Source: Lumbricus terrestris (lineage: Eukaryota > Annelida > Clitellata > Crassiclitellata > Lumbricidae). Taken from it: a stretch of DNA of 64,000 bases. Shown piece after piece: positions 34,595 to 45,498 of the stretch. The notes below the pieces were generated by a model, which did not search any database, had not been told where the DNA came from, and saw only the letters and a list, made by a program, of their open reading frames with translations. The position numbers and the translations under genes were made by a program. Position 1 is the stretch's first letter. Each line of letters opens with the position of its first letter. The stretch lies in NCBI GenBank assembly GCA_949752735.1, contig OX457042.1, forward strand, positions 28,359,116 to 28,423,115, given 5' to 3'.

Positions 34595-36290
34595 CTAAAC
34601 TCCAACCTGTCCCAGAGTAAGGCACCTGTATCATGCATGTACAACATAGACAAGGGCATTTGGCCTTCAATTCATAATTTTTTTCCACTAGTTTTTAGTT
34701 TTAATTACGAGCCACATTCCTTTTAGCCAGCCAAATTATTATGACCATTTCTACACTACTTTAGGTTTATCAATAGTCATAGGCCTGCATCAACATTGAT
34801 AATCACTAGTTTCTCACATCTTTTGGCATATAAAGGTGCGCAAAAGCAACAAATATCTAGTTTCAACATAGCTCAACTTTTTCCCAAATCATCCCATGAA
34901 GGCTCTTTCTAAACTTCAAACCAAAATTTATGTTGTTTGACAGGCTTAGTGATGCCAATTATGAAACTTGAAATTCATATACCAAAGCAACATACAGCAC
35001 CGAACATTGCATATGTATTGCTTTGCATCTTAAATTTAAGAAAAATTCATTTATCTGTTATTTATAACCCACATGTAATGGCAGTATTTACATAATTTGT
35101 ACAGTGTACACCTATCTTCTCTGCTATTTTCCAAATCACATGAACAAAAAACACATCGTAAACAAAGTGAACACTGGCAATAGTAGGCTACCTATTGAAA
35201 TAATCGAATACCATTAACGTTAATTCTGCCGTTTATCCATATCGCAAATCCGTACGGCAGGCCGTGCAAATAAACAATAACCAGTGTCAACAAAGAGACT
35301 GGATTCACAGCCAGTGACCTGTTTTACTCACTGATCTCTAACAAATCCAGACCGGGTATTTCACCTGTCTCCTCCTCTTCGGCTAGAGTCAGTCTGAATT
35401 GCCGGACGAACATGGAACCTGTAATTATCCTGCCGAGAACCAATGATCAATGTCTCTTTTTAAATTAAAATATTTCTGACGGACGGAAAACGTATAGGGC
35501 CTACACCTGCATTCGTCGTCTACGCCTCAATCGGTGACACACTTGAAGACCGCTTCGCTAGCTTCTCATTCAGCACCTTTCACGACGCCGTCCCAATGCC
35601 ACTCGGCTACTTCTTCGCCGACCCTCCCTCTAGACTATACCTACATATCGTCAAATGTGCTTAAAACCTATAAAGGCGCATAAAATAGATTGGGGGCTAC
35701 GAACGAGCGTGGCTAGTTTTAGAGTGGGGTGCACGGCTCCCTACAGCGAGGAAGATACAGAGACAGACTGATACGCATACAGACAAAGAGGTAGGCAGAA
35801 AAAGAGAGACAGACAGGCAGCAAAATAGAAACACACAGGCAGCGATAGAAAGACATACGGGCAGATCAATAGAAAGGCAGAAACACAGAGAGAATAAAGA
35901 GAGAGCTTTGTGCCCTGGCCGCCCAACCAACAAAGTGCTTATTGAGTTCGCAAAGTCGCTGCCAGTGAATGTCTGTTTAGAGTCCGTACATATCGTAAAC
36001 GATGATAAATGCGAGAGGCGTCTGTGCGCAAAAACCTATAGGGCTTAGTAGCACCCCCAACAAATGGCTGTCTGTGCAGACCTAAATACATAAACGTCTG
36101 CATGTGTATAATGTACGACCATCACTCGGTAAAAGTTACATCTACAGCTTATATAGCCAGATGCGTCTTTCGAACATCAATGCTAGATGAGTACATATAT
36201 GTCGTGCATAAAAATTTATACACCCGGCAGATAAACATCTAATGTGCACACATGTAATTAAACAGAAACATGTCAGTCAATATAAAAGCA
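34595..36290. other. No supported gene
   Basis: Unique-looking DNA with a GACAGA-rich patch at about 35758-35880. No domain-bearing ORF. Confidence 0.45.
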
Positions 36291-36297
36291 TATAATA

Positions 36298-36366
36298 TAT
36301 ATATTATATATGCGTGTGCGCGCACGTGCATGCATGCGCGCGCGTGCATGTGCGTGTGTACGTGTA
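36298..36366. repeat. Alternating purine-pyrimidine tract
   Basis: TATATATTATATATGCGTG continues into CGCGCACGTGCATGCATGCG, CGCGCGTGCATGTGCGTGTG and TACGTG. Strict alternation holds over most of about 60 bp, with a CpG-rich core, a classical Z-DNA-forming composition. Confidence 0.8.
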
Positions 36367-36391
36367 AATGTTTAGGAGTAATTGTAATTGT

Positions 36392-36570
36392 AATTGAATA
36401 TTTATATAGCGCCGCTCACAGATTCAGTAACGCTCCCGACCCCAGCAATAGTGCTCCCGCCATCAAATAGAAGTCTTCAAGCGTTTACGAAACAAGGGAA
36501 GAGAAAGGCCAAGGAGCTCAAGACGTATCTTGTGGGGAAGGCGATTCCAACAAGAAGGACCAACATAAGC
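36392..36570 (-). repeat. Retroposon-like repeat with a GGCGCTATATAAAT end
   Basis: It begins ATATTTATATAGCGCC (the tail in reverse) and runs into AGACGTATCTTGTGGGGAAG and GCGATTCCAACAAGAAGGACC. The layout resembles 53025-53345. The family is not identified. Confidence 0.4.
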
Positions 36571-36650
36571 AAAGCTTATTATTTATTTATTTTAATAAAA
36601 TAAATAATAAATAATAAAATAAATAATAAAATAATAATAAATAATAAAAA
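36571..36650. repeat. (AATA)n-rich segment
   Basis: ATAAATAATAAAATAAATAAT repeats following a TTATTTATTTTAAT inverted segment. Confidence 0.8.
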
Positions 36651-36754
36651 GATTACTATGACATCATAACAATGCTGTAAGCTACGGTGAAATGGTCAAT
36701 CTGAACTTTCTTAAGTTGTTTTTGGGAATCCATGGGAATCCATTTAATCTTCCT

Positions 36755-37045
36755 TCACATTCCAAGCATAAAAGGGGCAATTTATATAAAAGGGGCATGT
36801 AACCTAGTTTCCGAATTCTGTTTATCATGCTAGTAATTTAGTGAGATATAGTTGATACCCCAAGCCAGGTATATTGTGTCACTCCGAAATTCCAAGCATA
36901 ATAGGGTTCCAACTTCTGTTTATCATGCTACAACACATGCTCAGTGGGGTATAGCTGATACCCCAAGCCGGTTGTTTAAGTGTTCTCTACATTCCAAGCA
37001 TAACAGTGTCATGCAACCTGGTTTCAAATTTCATGTTTCATGCTG
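36755..37045. repeat. Three diverged tandem copies of about 110-120 bp
   Basis: Each copy has CATTCCAAGCATAA, then CTGTTTATCATGCTA (or TCATGTTTCATGCTG). The first two copies also have GGTATAGCTGATACCCCAAG (or GATATAGTTGATACCCCAAG). Copies start near 36757, 36887 and 36988. Confidence 0.8.
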
Positions 37046-37130
37046 CTAAACTTTGTTGGCTAGCATCAAGTTTTTTTGTTGATTAGCTGATATTTAACAA
37101 CACTGTGCTATATAACAGAAAATTTATCTG

Positions 37131-37178
37131 TGTCGCCCTCCTCCTTTTCTCAAAGCTTGGGACTGGCACTGCTAGAGG
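37131..37178 (+). repeat. Dispersed repeat core, copy 5
   Basis: GTGTCGCCCTCCTCCTTTTC followed by TCAAAGCTTGGGACTGGCACTG. Confidence 0.6.
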
Positions 37179-37335
37179 TCATGCTTTTCATTTGAATTCC
37201 TAAGTGGATAATGTCTGAATCAGAGCTTCCTTTGTCACATAAGGTGCATCGTTTTCAGTGTACTATACTGACACCAACAGTAAATAACACCACTGTTGGA
37301 TTTCCATGGCTATTCTTTAATTAAAGATTGCAAGG

Positions 37336-37400
37336 GGCAGGGAGATGGCTGATTGGCAGGAAGATCAGAAGAACGTGGGTTCAATACCGGCTTGCCCCAT
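37336..37400 (+). mobile_element. tRNA-like retroposon head (weak)
   Basis: GGGGCAG at the left pairs with TTGCCCC at the right, with a B-box-like GTGGGTTCAATACC between. The cloverleaf is incomplete, so this is at most a tRNA-derived fragment. Confidence 0.3.
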
Positions 37401-37436
37401 AAGGTTCAACTCAGCCTTCCACTCCCTAGGAGCGAC

Positions 37437-37760
37437 TGTAAAATGAGCAATAGGTATAAAATGAGCAATAGGTGTAAAGTGAGCAATAGGTATAAAATGA
37501 GCAATAGGTATAAAATGAGCAATAGGTGTAAAATGAGCAATAGGTGTAAAATGAGCAATAGGTATAAAATGAGCAATAGGTGTAAAATGAGCAATAGGTG
37601 TAAAATGAGCAATAGGTGTAAAATGAGCAATAGGTGTAAAATGAGCAATAGGTGTAAAATGAGCAATAGGTGTAAAATGAGCAATAGGTGTAAAATGAGC
37701 AATAGGTGTAAAATGAGCAATAGGTGTAAAATGAGCAATAGGTGTAAAATGAGCAATAGG
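37437..37760. repeat. 18-bp minisatellite, about 18 copies
   Basis: The unit is AAAATGAGCAATAGGTGT, with an A/G variant (GGTATA versus GGTGTA). It is open in several frames because the unit length is a multiple of three. Confidence 0.95.
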
Positions 37761-37786
37761 ACAGATTTATGGGCATTAAAAAAATT

Positions 37787-37815
37787 ATTCCTAGGATCGC
37801 ACTGGAGGTTTGTAA
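37787..37815 (+). repeat. Single unit of the 28.5-kb satellite
   Basis: TTCCTAGGATCGCACTGGAG matches the core of the array at 28540-29145. It lies directly beside the 18-bp minisatellite. Confidence 0.65.
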
Positions 37816-38599
37816 AAATGCCACACAGTTAAATTCAACCCCAGCTCAGCTAATAATCATCTGTCACTGCCAAATCACGTTATCTTAAGTACTGCATACT
37901 TGCCGTAATGAACAAATAAATGAACATCCTCTCATCCTCATTTTTATCATCGTTATCATTATTACGCACAACATGTGTTGGCAGCAAGATAGCATTCAGA
38001 CCTGGGCCAGCTGGAGCCGGTGAAGTTAAGGTCATTTGGGGGTAAAAAATTAACTGGCAGATCTAGACTGTGGGTCGTCTTTATGAATCCAGTTCTGCAT
38101 TTGGACGCACTCTGCAATCTTTCATTTCGTTTCCACCTCACATCATCCTTCCAGTTGCCATAACATATTTGGCCTTTTCCTTCGTTGATTACCTGCCGAC
38201 GTTTCCGTTCCACCTGGAGAAAGTCGGCAGTGTTTCCATCCCAGCTTGATATCAGCAACGTGGATATGGCCTGGCTATAACCTGGCCTGGAAATAACCTT
38301 TCCGAATCAACACGATGGTGCAGTCCGTCTGGAGGCCTGGCAGCTAATGCAGTGTTGTGCTGCTATTTAAAGGTATACGCAGCTCGTACCAGCTACATCT
38401 TTACTCAGAAGCACCCTGGAAATGCATAATATTTTCTTCAATTACAGACCTTGTATATCATCTTTAATGCATTCTCAAAAGCACTGTAGGTTAGACTCTC
38501 TTATATCATTAATGGTAGTTAATGTACGTTTGAGGTAATTTGAAAGTGTTCAGTTCATAAAAGTTCCATGAAACTGTGTTTAAATTCAGTGAAAGATTA
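37816..38599. other. No supported feature
   Basis: Unique-looking DNA; the minus-strand ORF at 37962-38258 has no recognised domain. Confidence 0.4.
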
Positions 38600-38647
38600 T
38601 CAGCATCACCCTCCTCCCCTCTCAAGGTTTGGGACTGGCACTGCAAG
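38600..38647 (+). repeat. Dispersed repeat core, copy 6
   Basis: CAGCATCACCCTCCTCCCCT followed by CTCAAGGTTTGGGACTGGCACTG. Confidence 0.6.
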
Positions 38648-38649
38648 GA

Positions 38650-40020
38650 GCAGGGTCACACAAGCAGAGTCACAAGATCCCCAAAAATAAACAAATCAGA
38701 CACTCAAACATTATCGTATTTACAAATGAATTTCCTTTACATGTACAAGTTTTACAAACAGAACTTGCTTAATAATTCACCTCTGCCCTAGTACTAATAC
38801 ACATATACACACTGAAAATAATTAAATATCATAATGTAATTAACTTCCCTGCATTGCCCATTATCAGAATGTTCTCTAATTAATTTCCATCTCAATTAAC
38901 CTCTTTGATGAATGCCTACATTTGTGTAGACCCTCAATGGCAGGGATGGGCAACTTCACCTTCTAAACCAATCATTATACTACCCATATGCTCATTATGC
39001 TGTTCTCATTAGTAGCGTGCAACTGATATAGGCTAGTGGGTCAGAAACCACAACAGGTTTACAAGTCCTAAAAAAGCATAGTCTATAGTTTTTTTATGAT
39101 AAATGAAAACGATTACTCATAATGATCCTATTTAGGATCTTAACGCGCACTTTGTTGAGAGTGAGGTACGATAACCACTTGATTGTCAGGCACTCCTATG
39201 CTTAAAATGCCGTAACACCCTCATGAACTGAGCACGAATGAAGAAGCTTGGCTGCAGCGCGTTAGCAACACACATCTAACGCTCAACTTGAATGCAGAAA
39301 CATTTCTTAGCTTAAAGCCCAGACAAGCTGAATAGGAAGAAAGCCACACCAAAACATAGGCCTGCGTGTGTTGAACGAAAGAAAAGGCGAGGCTACAACT
39401 GTAATAGTCAACATACTCTTTCTTACCGTCACGTAGTCAAAACGCAGCAGACTGCAAATTCCATGGACGGCCAAACGCTCTGTATAATAATCTACCGAAG
39501 CTGGTTATATTATTTATTACTCCATAAAAAACAGTAATCACTCTCAGTCTGAACGATTGTTTTTTAAACTACTGTCTGCCCGCCGCGCGCAAACTTTCCG
39601 ATGTGTGTTGTCCTAACTTCTAACTTAGGACAACTCTTCTTAGACTTTAGTCTCTGCTTAATCCAGAACGGTTTTTGCCAGTCATTCAGGCACTGGGTCC
39701 TGGAATGGAGAGGCCAGGCCGCCGATGCTGCCGCCGCTTGCAGTCCGCCCGATACCTTGGCTCTTATCGGGTATGAAAAGATGGATATTTGCAACTGTGC
39801 CAGCCACAAAGACGTGTGCACTGCCTCACAACAAACACCACACGCCCAATAGAGGCGGCTGTCCGTGGCACTGCAACAACTCATCGCCGGCTGACGGGGA
39901 AAAAGGTCTACGGCAATGGCCACGCCTACCTCGGCAGTCGAGGGACCGTCTCAAAACGTACTACTCGCCTTACATATAATACAGAGACTTACAAACTCAC
40001 GTCGTTAACTACGCCACTGG
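38650..40020. other. No supported gene
   Basis: ORFs near 39564-39923 and 39601-40085 overlap in opposite frames and show no recognised domain. At 38952 CAGGGATGGGCAACTT resembles a hAT left end, but no matching right end was seen. Confidence 0.4.
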
Positions 40021-40026
40021 TTGTTC

Positions 40027-40082
40027 TCTGCCAGTGCCAGTCCCAAGCCTGGATAAAGGAGGATGGCAACACTAATCATCTT
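40027..40082 (-). repeat. Dispersed repeat core, copy 7
   Basis: Reverse orientation: CTGCCAGTGCCAGTCCCAAG followed by CCTGGATAAAGGAGGATGGC and AACACTAATCATC. Confidence 0.6.
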
Positions 40083-40582
40083 TGATATGGCGGTGTCGTT
40101 AAACATGTAACAAGCAACTCACGTCGTTAGAACCGAAGATTGAGATTACGGTGTTGTTTCGAAGTACTCAATAGCGCAGAAACTTACTTGGAGATTTCTG
40201 TTCCGTTTTTGCCCTCTAGCCAAATCAGCCATACCTGATACAATACCGTGTTTGTGATGACCAGACGGTGAGGGAGAGGATTGGCGATCCGCCCTCATAA
40301 TGCTGAGGCTAAAATATTAAGTCGCTTGTACCCATGGCTACCTCACAGCTAGCTTAGGAGACAGGTCTTCGGATCAACTGGTCAGTGTCATGTAAGGCTT
40401 TGTAGGCCTACCATGGTGCATGGCCACTCAGGTTTCGGCACGCGAGGCCCATATATAGGTAACAGAAATTAATCATAAGTCAATACAGTCTAACCTAAAT
40501 ATTCAAACTCACTAAGTTTGGGCTACTTGCATGATGGAAATAGCAAAGCCTTGGAATCATGGCAGAGACTTGGTCTACAACT

Positions 40583-40810
40583 TGCGGGGGACGAACGAGT
40601 GGCCGAAGGAAGGACGCGAGATTTTTGGGCGGACGAACGGCTGAGTCGCTGACGAGATTTTTAACTTTCCATCTTTTTGCCGACCAAAATTTCTGACGAC
40701 CTTTTTTTAGTCATTTCGCCGAAATCTCCTGGAAAAATACAATTTCCTCTACCAAAAATGTTGATGACCCTGCCTTAGTCATTTCGTCATTTGTTCGAAG
40801 GGGATCTCTT
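40583..40810. mobile_element. Fragment similar to the insert at 46100-46364
   Basis: TTTCTGACGACCTTTTTTTAGTCATTTCG and GGGCGGACGAACGG resemble the GGGCGACTTTTTTGGGTG and TTTCTGACGACTTTTGTTAG of the 46-kb element. No termini were identified. Confidence 0.4.
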
Positions 40811-40829
40811 CTTCTAACGTGTGAAGTGT

Positions 40830-41470
40830 ACGTCTTAACATTTAACGATTGATGGGGGGGAACAAATGCATGGACGATCCCCCACCACCTACATTCAGGG
40901 GACCGTTCCCTGTCCCTCCCTAAGTCTCCACCCATGGTCCCAGTTCGATTCAGCTATTAATCCATGTTTTTCATGCTTAGTAGGCTATAGTCTCTGGGTT
41001 AGATTTGATCAGACGAGATGCACTTTTAGTAGGAGGCATCAGTGGTGTCACCTCCACCTCACCTGGACTGGGAGAACCCCCCACTCTGGCCGACTTATAT
41101 TATTATTATCAGAAATCAACAACTCCCAGTTTGTCCACAAGGAACTTTACACTCCTACCCCCTCCCTAAGTTGAATTTTGATGGAGATCGTTCTCCAAAC
41201 TCATCCATTGCTTTAGGTCCCACTGGGAGGCACTGCATGCATATGTAGGTCAGACTAGATTAGACTCATTGGAGATGGACAAATCTCCAAAATGACAACA
41301 TAAAAAACAGCCACCAGACATGGCCACAGTCATGCACATTCGGAAATGGCCATGTAGATGACTCTGTGTATGATATAGATTTGATTAGATCATTGATTTA
41401 ACAGGTAAGGGTAACCAGCTGGACCTTATTATAGAATGCCCTTCATTGAAAAATGTGCTGCCACACAAAG
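40830..41470. other. No supported gene
   Basis: Unique-looking DNA with short ORFs lacking recognised domains. Confidence 0.4.
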
Positions 41471-41478
41471 CCTACACG

Positions 41479-41625
41479 CATAGGCGCAATCACGTCCTAA
41501 AAGTTGGGGGGGACCATAATGAGTCACGTCCTAAAAGGTGGGGGGACCATAATAATAAAGCTAGGGGACCACTCAAAAGTTGGGGGGACGCGTCCCGTGG
41601 GTCCCATAGGGTGGTTGCGCCTATG
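41479..41625. mobile_element. hAT-like MITE, copy 1 of a local pair
   Basis: Inverted ends CATAGGCGCAATCAC and GTGGTTGCGCCTATG (one mismatch) are flanked by a perfect 8-bp duplication CCTACACG at 41471-41478 and 41626-41633. The 147-bp interior contains two copies of CACGTCCTAAAAG.TGGGGGGACC. Confidence 0.85.
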
Positions 41626-41740
41626 CCTACACGGGTATATGATAAAATCATAACTGGCGCAATTTTGAACCCAATAGAGAGAGAAGCCTTCGTGCAAGTC
41701 ATAGGTCACAGGGCAACTGCAAGGCAGCCAGGCATGCCAG

Positions 41741-41787
41741 CCAAGGAGGTCTTAATAATAGTATTATTTATATTAAGACCTCCTTGG
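41741..41787. other. Perfect 17-bp inverted repeat with a 13-nt loop
   Basis: CCAAGGAGGTCTTAATA at 41741-41757 is exactly reversed at 41771-41787. It would form a hairpin in RNA or single-stranded DNA. No transposon ends surround it. Confidence 0.85.
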
Positions 41788-41789
41788 TC

Positions 41790-42870
41790 GTTATACACAG
41801 GCTTCAGCGGCAGTAGAAAGTCAGTCATGCAGTTAATGCCTGACGACGCCGTGTATTATAGCCTACCTACAAAGACATTCAAAAGCTCTGACACACCCCA
41901 GTTAGGCCTATATGATTGCAAATCCTAATATATATGAACGGATATGTACAAATTCAACTTGGCACCCACCTCGTCCTACTACAGCTCATGTTTACTTCGC
42001 CTGTTGCGAGTGGAAGGCTGGGTGACCTGATTAGCTGATCAGCTAATTGTGACTGAGTGAAACTATTCAACAAAACCCTTCTTCTTGGTTTGGGTGAGCA
42101 GTGGGAACGCCGAATGTGTGCGCAGTGGGAACGCCAAAGAAGAGTTTTATTGTAATGCATGTGTTTCCAGCGTTCCATGCAGGAGAGCAGTGGGAACGTA
42201 TACATAAGCAAAGAATATCGAGAGCAGTGGTTTCCACGCGTTCCCACACACTTTAAACCCTGGACATAGGCCCGGAGGAATTGAAAGCCGAGTCAGACTT
42301 TTCGGCGGAGCTAGCATTATCAGGTATGAGTTATAATGAGTAAATAAATTAATGCTACCAAACTTGCGTAGGCCTACTTCTTATCTTCGTGCCCGTATCT
42401 ACCATTTAATTCAACTATCTCCCCACGCACATCTACACCAGTTTCAGAGCAAACCTTAAATAGCAGCGTAATAATACTTACAAGCACAACCCAATTAAGT
42501 CAAAGCAGCCGGACTGTGTATTATAATTGGAAATTGTTGCAAAAAATATATAAACACGCACGAAAGCAGACGTCTACAGCGTTGCCAGAAGCATTCGCAA
42601 GATGTCGCAGACTAGCAGTGACGGAAATAAGCCATAGATATAAATGAAATAAACTGAGAGGGTATCTATGTCAATAACTGATTCGGGCAACCACTTTCAA
42701 TTGTATAATTACTAGGCCTATGAAATGGAACGATTCAATTTCAGTCTTAATTAAAAATTGTCTTCACCGCGCCTATAATAAGTGACATGCGAAAACGAGT
42801 CATTTGTAAATTGTAAGTAATAAAACTGTACGCAGCACGTGATTCAAGAATATAATTCAGAGTTCACACA
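41790..42870. other. No supported gene
   Basis: Unique-looking DNA. A GCAGTGGGAACG motif repeats near 42099, 42123 and 42186. Confidence 0.4.
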
Positions 42871-42872
42871 GT

Positions 42873-43020
42873 CATAGGTGCAATCACGTCCTAAAAGTTG
42901 GGGGGGACCGTAATGAATCACGTCCTAAAAATTGGGGGAAGACCATAATAATAAAGTTAGGGGATCACTCAAAAGTTGGGGAGCGCGTCCCGTGGGTCCC
43001 ATAGGGTGGTTGCGCCTATG
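42873..43020. mobile_element. hAT-like MITE, copy 2 of a local pair
   Basis: CATAGGTGCAATCAC ... GTGGTTGCGCCTATG, about 148 bp, the same orientation as and very similar to 41479-41625. The flanking duplication is imperfect (CACACAGT on the left, CACAGTAT on the right; six bases CACAGT shared). Confidence 0.75.
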
Positions 43021-43329
43021 CACAGTATATAGGCTCACTAGGCCTATATTCAGAGCAGCAAATCTAGACCTTGGCCCATCTCTGTTCCATGGTCACTCCT
43101 ACCAATTAGGCCTGCATTTAAAATACATGCCATTACAGACAGATAGACATGCGGTCAAACAGATAGACAGCATTCGTCATTAGCTGCAACTGCCTATAGG
43201 TTAAGCAATTAATGCCTTCGTCTACATTTTGACATAGGCTAGGTCTAGGCCTATATCCATGAAGCGTAGGCGCTTTAATTTATTACTTGACCAATGACGT
43301 GGTTTTATAATTCTTTCAATGGTCTCTTC

Positions 43330-43400
43330 CGTTTAGCTTAGCGGTTGAGCCCCTCGACTGGCAATCCTAGGGTTGAGCCCCTCGACCCCCGTCAATTCTC
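43330..43400 (+). mobile_element. tRNA-like SINE head (weak)
   Basis: TTAGCTTAGCGGTTGAGCCC looks like an A box region and AGGGTTGAGCCCC like a degenerate B box. A short internal duplication (TTGAGCCCCTCGAC, twice) is present. Confidence 0.35.
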
Positions 43401-44079
43401 AACTTGAGCTACCGACTAAGTAACTTATAGGCCTAAGCCGCCTAATAATAATAAAACTATATATTGCCATAAGCCTATTGGTAGGCCTAAACGCGATGCA
43501 CCATGACCGTACTGTTATTCTATTACAGCAATCGCAATGAAAGTTGCACTGGATGGTTCAATGGTTGTAGGCTAATGAATATATAATTCAGCACAACTTT
43601 TTCGATCGGACCACATAATTATGGCCTCGACCTATTTAGTTTCTAAGAGTTCGTTGGACTCGATCCTGTTCAGTTTGTCTGTAATATAATAGGCCTATAA
43701 TATTATGTGGTTTGTCAATGAATTATTTATCGCGTAGGCCTAACATAATTCACGGATCACACCCTGGCCCGTTTCGGCGGGACCGCGGGAGCTGCGTGCA
43801 TGCGCCATTCAGGCTAAAATTAATGTCCTCGTATCGCAATTGTTGTTTTACTTCGGTTGTTAGGGTTAGGAATCTAATTTACAAGAAGACCTCGCGGTTA
43901 CTAGGATCATGTCAAACGATGAAGCGGTAAACTAAACCAACAACGACAACTGACTATATCGGGCATAATATTATGCTTGACCTATCACGCTATAGGCTAG
44001 TAGGCTATAGCCTCTTAATCATTTTCTACCTACTCATTCTGAAGTGCAAAGAGCGTGACGAATCGCGTTTTGTTTAAAC
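43401..44079. other. No supported gene; many TAGGCCTA-type octamers
   Basis: Unique-looking DNA; rising CpG density from about 43750. Confidence 0.4.
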
Positions 44080-44140
44080 GACCGGCCAATAGGCGCACGC
44101 CCATATCTAGTGTTTTTACGCAGTGCGCATGCGCATTAGG
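44080..44140 (+). promoter_or_regulatory. Candidate promoter with CCAAT and NRF1 motifs
   Basis: A CCAAT box (44086-44090) is followed by TGCGCATGCGCA (44124-44135), the palindromic NRF1-type site found in many animal CpG-rich promoters. The surrounding 43.75-44.3 kb is CpG-richer than the rest of the window. It lies 6.1 kb upstream of the GH65 start codon on the same strand. That exon begins at a splice acceptor, so an upstream noncoding exon is expected. Linking the two is inference. Confidence 0.4.
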
Positions 44141-44177
44141 TCGCCCCAATTCTGCTACCTGTAAAGCCTTAGATACG
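44141..44177 (+). other. Candidate noncoding first exon end (donor site)
   Basis: AGATACG|GTGAGTC at 44177/44178 is a good splice donor just downstream of the NRF1-type motif. It could join to the acceptor at 50271-50272. The transcription start is not visible. Confidence 0.25.
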
Positions 44178-44779
44178 GTGAGTCAAATGCGTGCAATTTT
44201 GTGCTTACCTGTGTAGAACGATGCGATAGATAGGGAGTTATATCGTGCGCTTTTTAAGCAGATAACGAAACGAGCGATAACGGATTGGATATCCCAACCC
44301 AGCTGACTGGTAAGCAGGATGTTTCTGATAAATGGATCACACTTCATGATCGATTGCGAACTAATTAGGAACTAATTAGCGGAGATGTAATTGATAATGG
44401 TTATCTGGAGAGGCGCACGCCAAGTGTTTTGCTATTATGTGAAGCTAGTGAGATTGGCGATTTAAAGGTATGCACACACTTATGCGAGACACCTTTTTCG
44501 GGCATGCTTCAGTTTTAATCAGAGTTTTGATCAGACTTTTTGAGTGACGGTGGCAAACAGAAACTTAATTTAATTAAGCCTGCAACTTAATTCAGTGACA
44601 CTGGTTTTCTTAAGTGGCGCTGCATAAGTGGCAGATTACAATTGTAAATCATAATCACAATAGCTGGCTCGGTAAACCGATTTTTTACGGTGCTACATTA
44701 TATGAATGTCTTCAATATCGTTCTTGGTTTTGGCAAGTAAGATGTAGGCTATATAGGTCTATGGCTACCAATATCTGTG

Positions 44780-45105
44780 ATAACTGTCCTCAGTCCAGCT
44801 TCCGTTTAATGAAACAAACTGTCATCAATCAGTAGGCCTATTCTGTTTATGCATAAATCCTTTTCATCAATCCAACTTTCATTTAGGCCTGCATAGAAAT
44901 TTTCCCATCAAATCCACTTCTTTTTTGGCAAAAATTTCAGTGATCCAGCTTTTATTGAAGCAAAGACTTGTTTCATCAATCCAGCTTCCTTTTATGGAAA
45001 CATTTATTTCCATCAATCCAGCTTCTATTTAGGCAGATAATTAGTTTCATCAATCCAAGTTCCATTTGGGCAATCATGTTTTCATAAATCCAGCTTCCAC
45101 TTAAA
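44780..45105. repeat. Diverged tandem repeat, unit about 45-60 bp, around six copies
   Basis: The recurrent core is TTTCATCAATCCAGCTTCCATTTAGGCA, with copies near 44785, 44866, 44908, 44940, 44972, 45018 and 45075. Copies are badly decayed. Confidence 0.75.
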
Positions 45106-45291
45106 ATTAGCAATAAAAAATATTTTGGCAAAGTATGACATGAATTTACCAACAGACTGTGCTTGAATATGCATAATTACTGATAATTTATACAACATTT
45201 TTACAAGTTATGGGGGAATATCCTATATTGTTCATTCATAATGTGTGCAGAATGTGCGTTTTAAATCATCTAAAAACATGAATCCTTGAGC

Positions 45292-45405
45292 AAATTTACT
45301 TGCAATTGCTTGTGCACTTCGACGTGAAACTCCAATGCAGTGTCCACTCTGTACTCGGGAGCGCCTCTGAGTAGAGAGCTTGAAGGGTTGCTATGGAGAA
45401 AAAAT
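45292..45405 (+). mobile_element. SINE fragment, 3' half
   Basis: TTGCAATTGCTTGTGCACTT, CGTGAAACTCCAATGCAGTGTC and GGGAGCGCCTCTGAGTAGAG, then AGCTTGAAGGGTTGCTATGG. Same family as 13270 and 18424. Confidence 0.7.
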
Positions 45406-45498
45406 AATGAATCCACCAGCATGTTGAATATGAGTAAATGAACATGCATTTTTGTACTGCATACAGATGTATAGTAGGCCTACGCTGATATGATCAAC

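Noticed and set aside
38952..38970. hAT left end CAGGGATGGGCAACTT
   Set aside because: No matching right end or target duplication was found in the following 3 kb.
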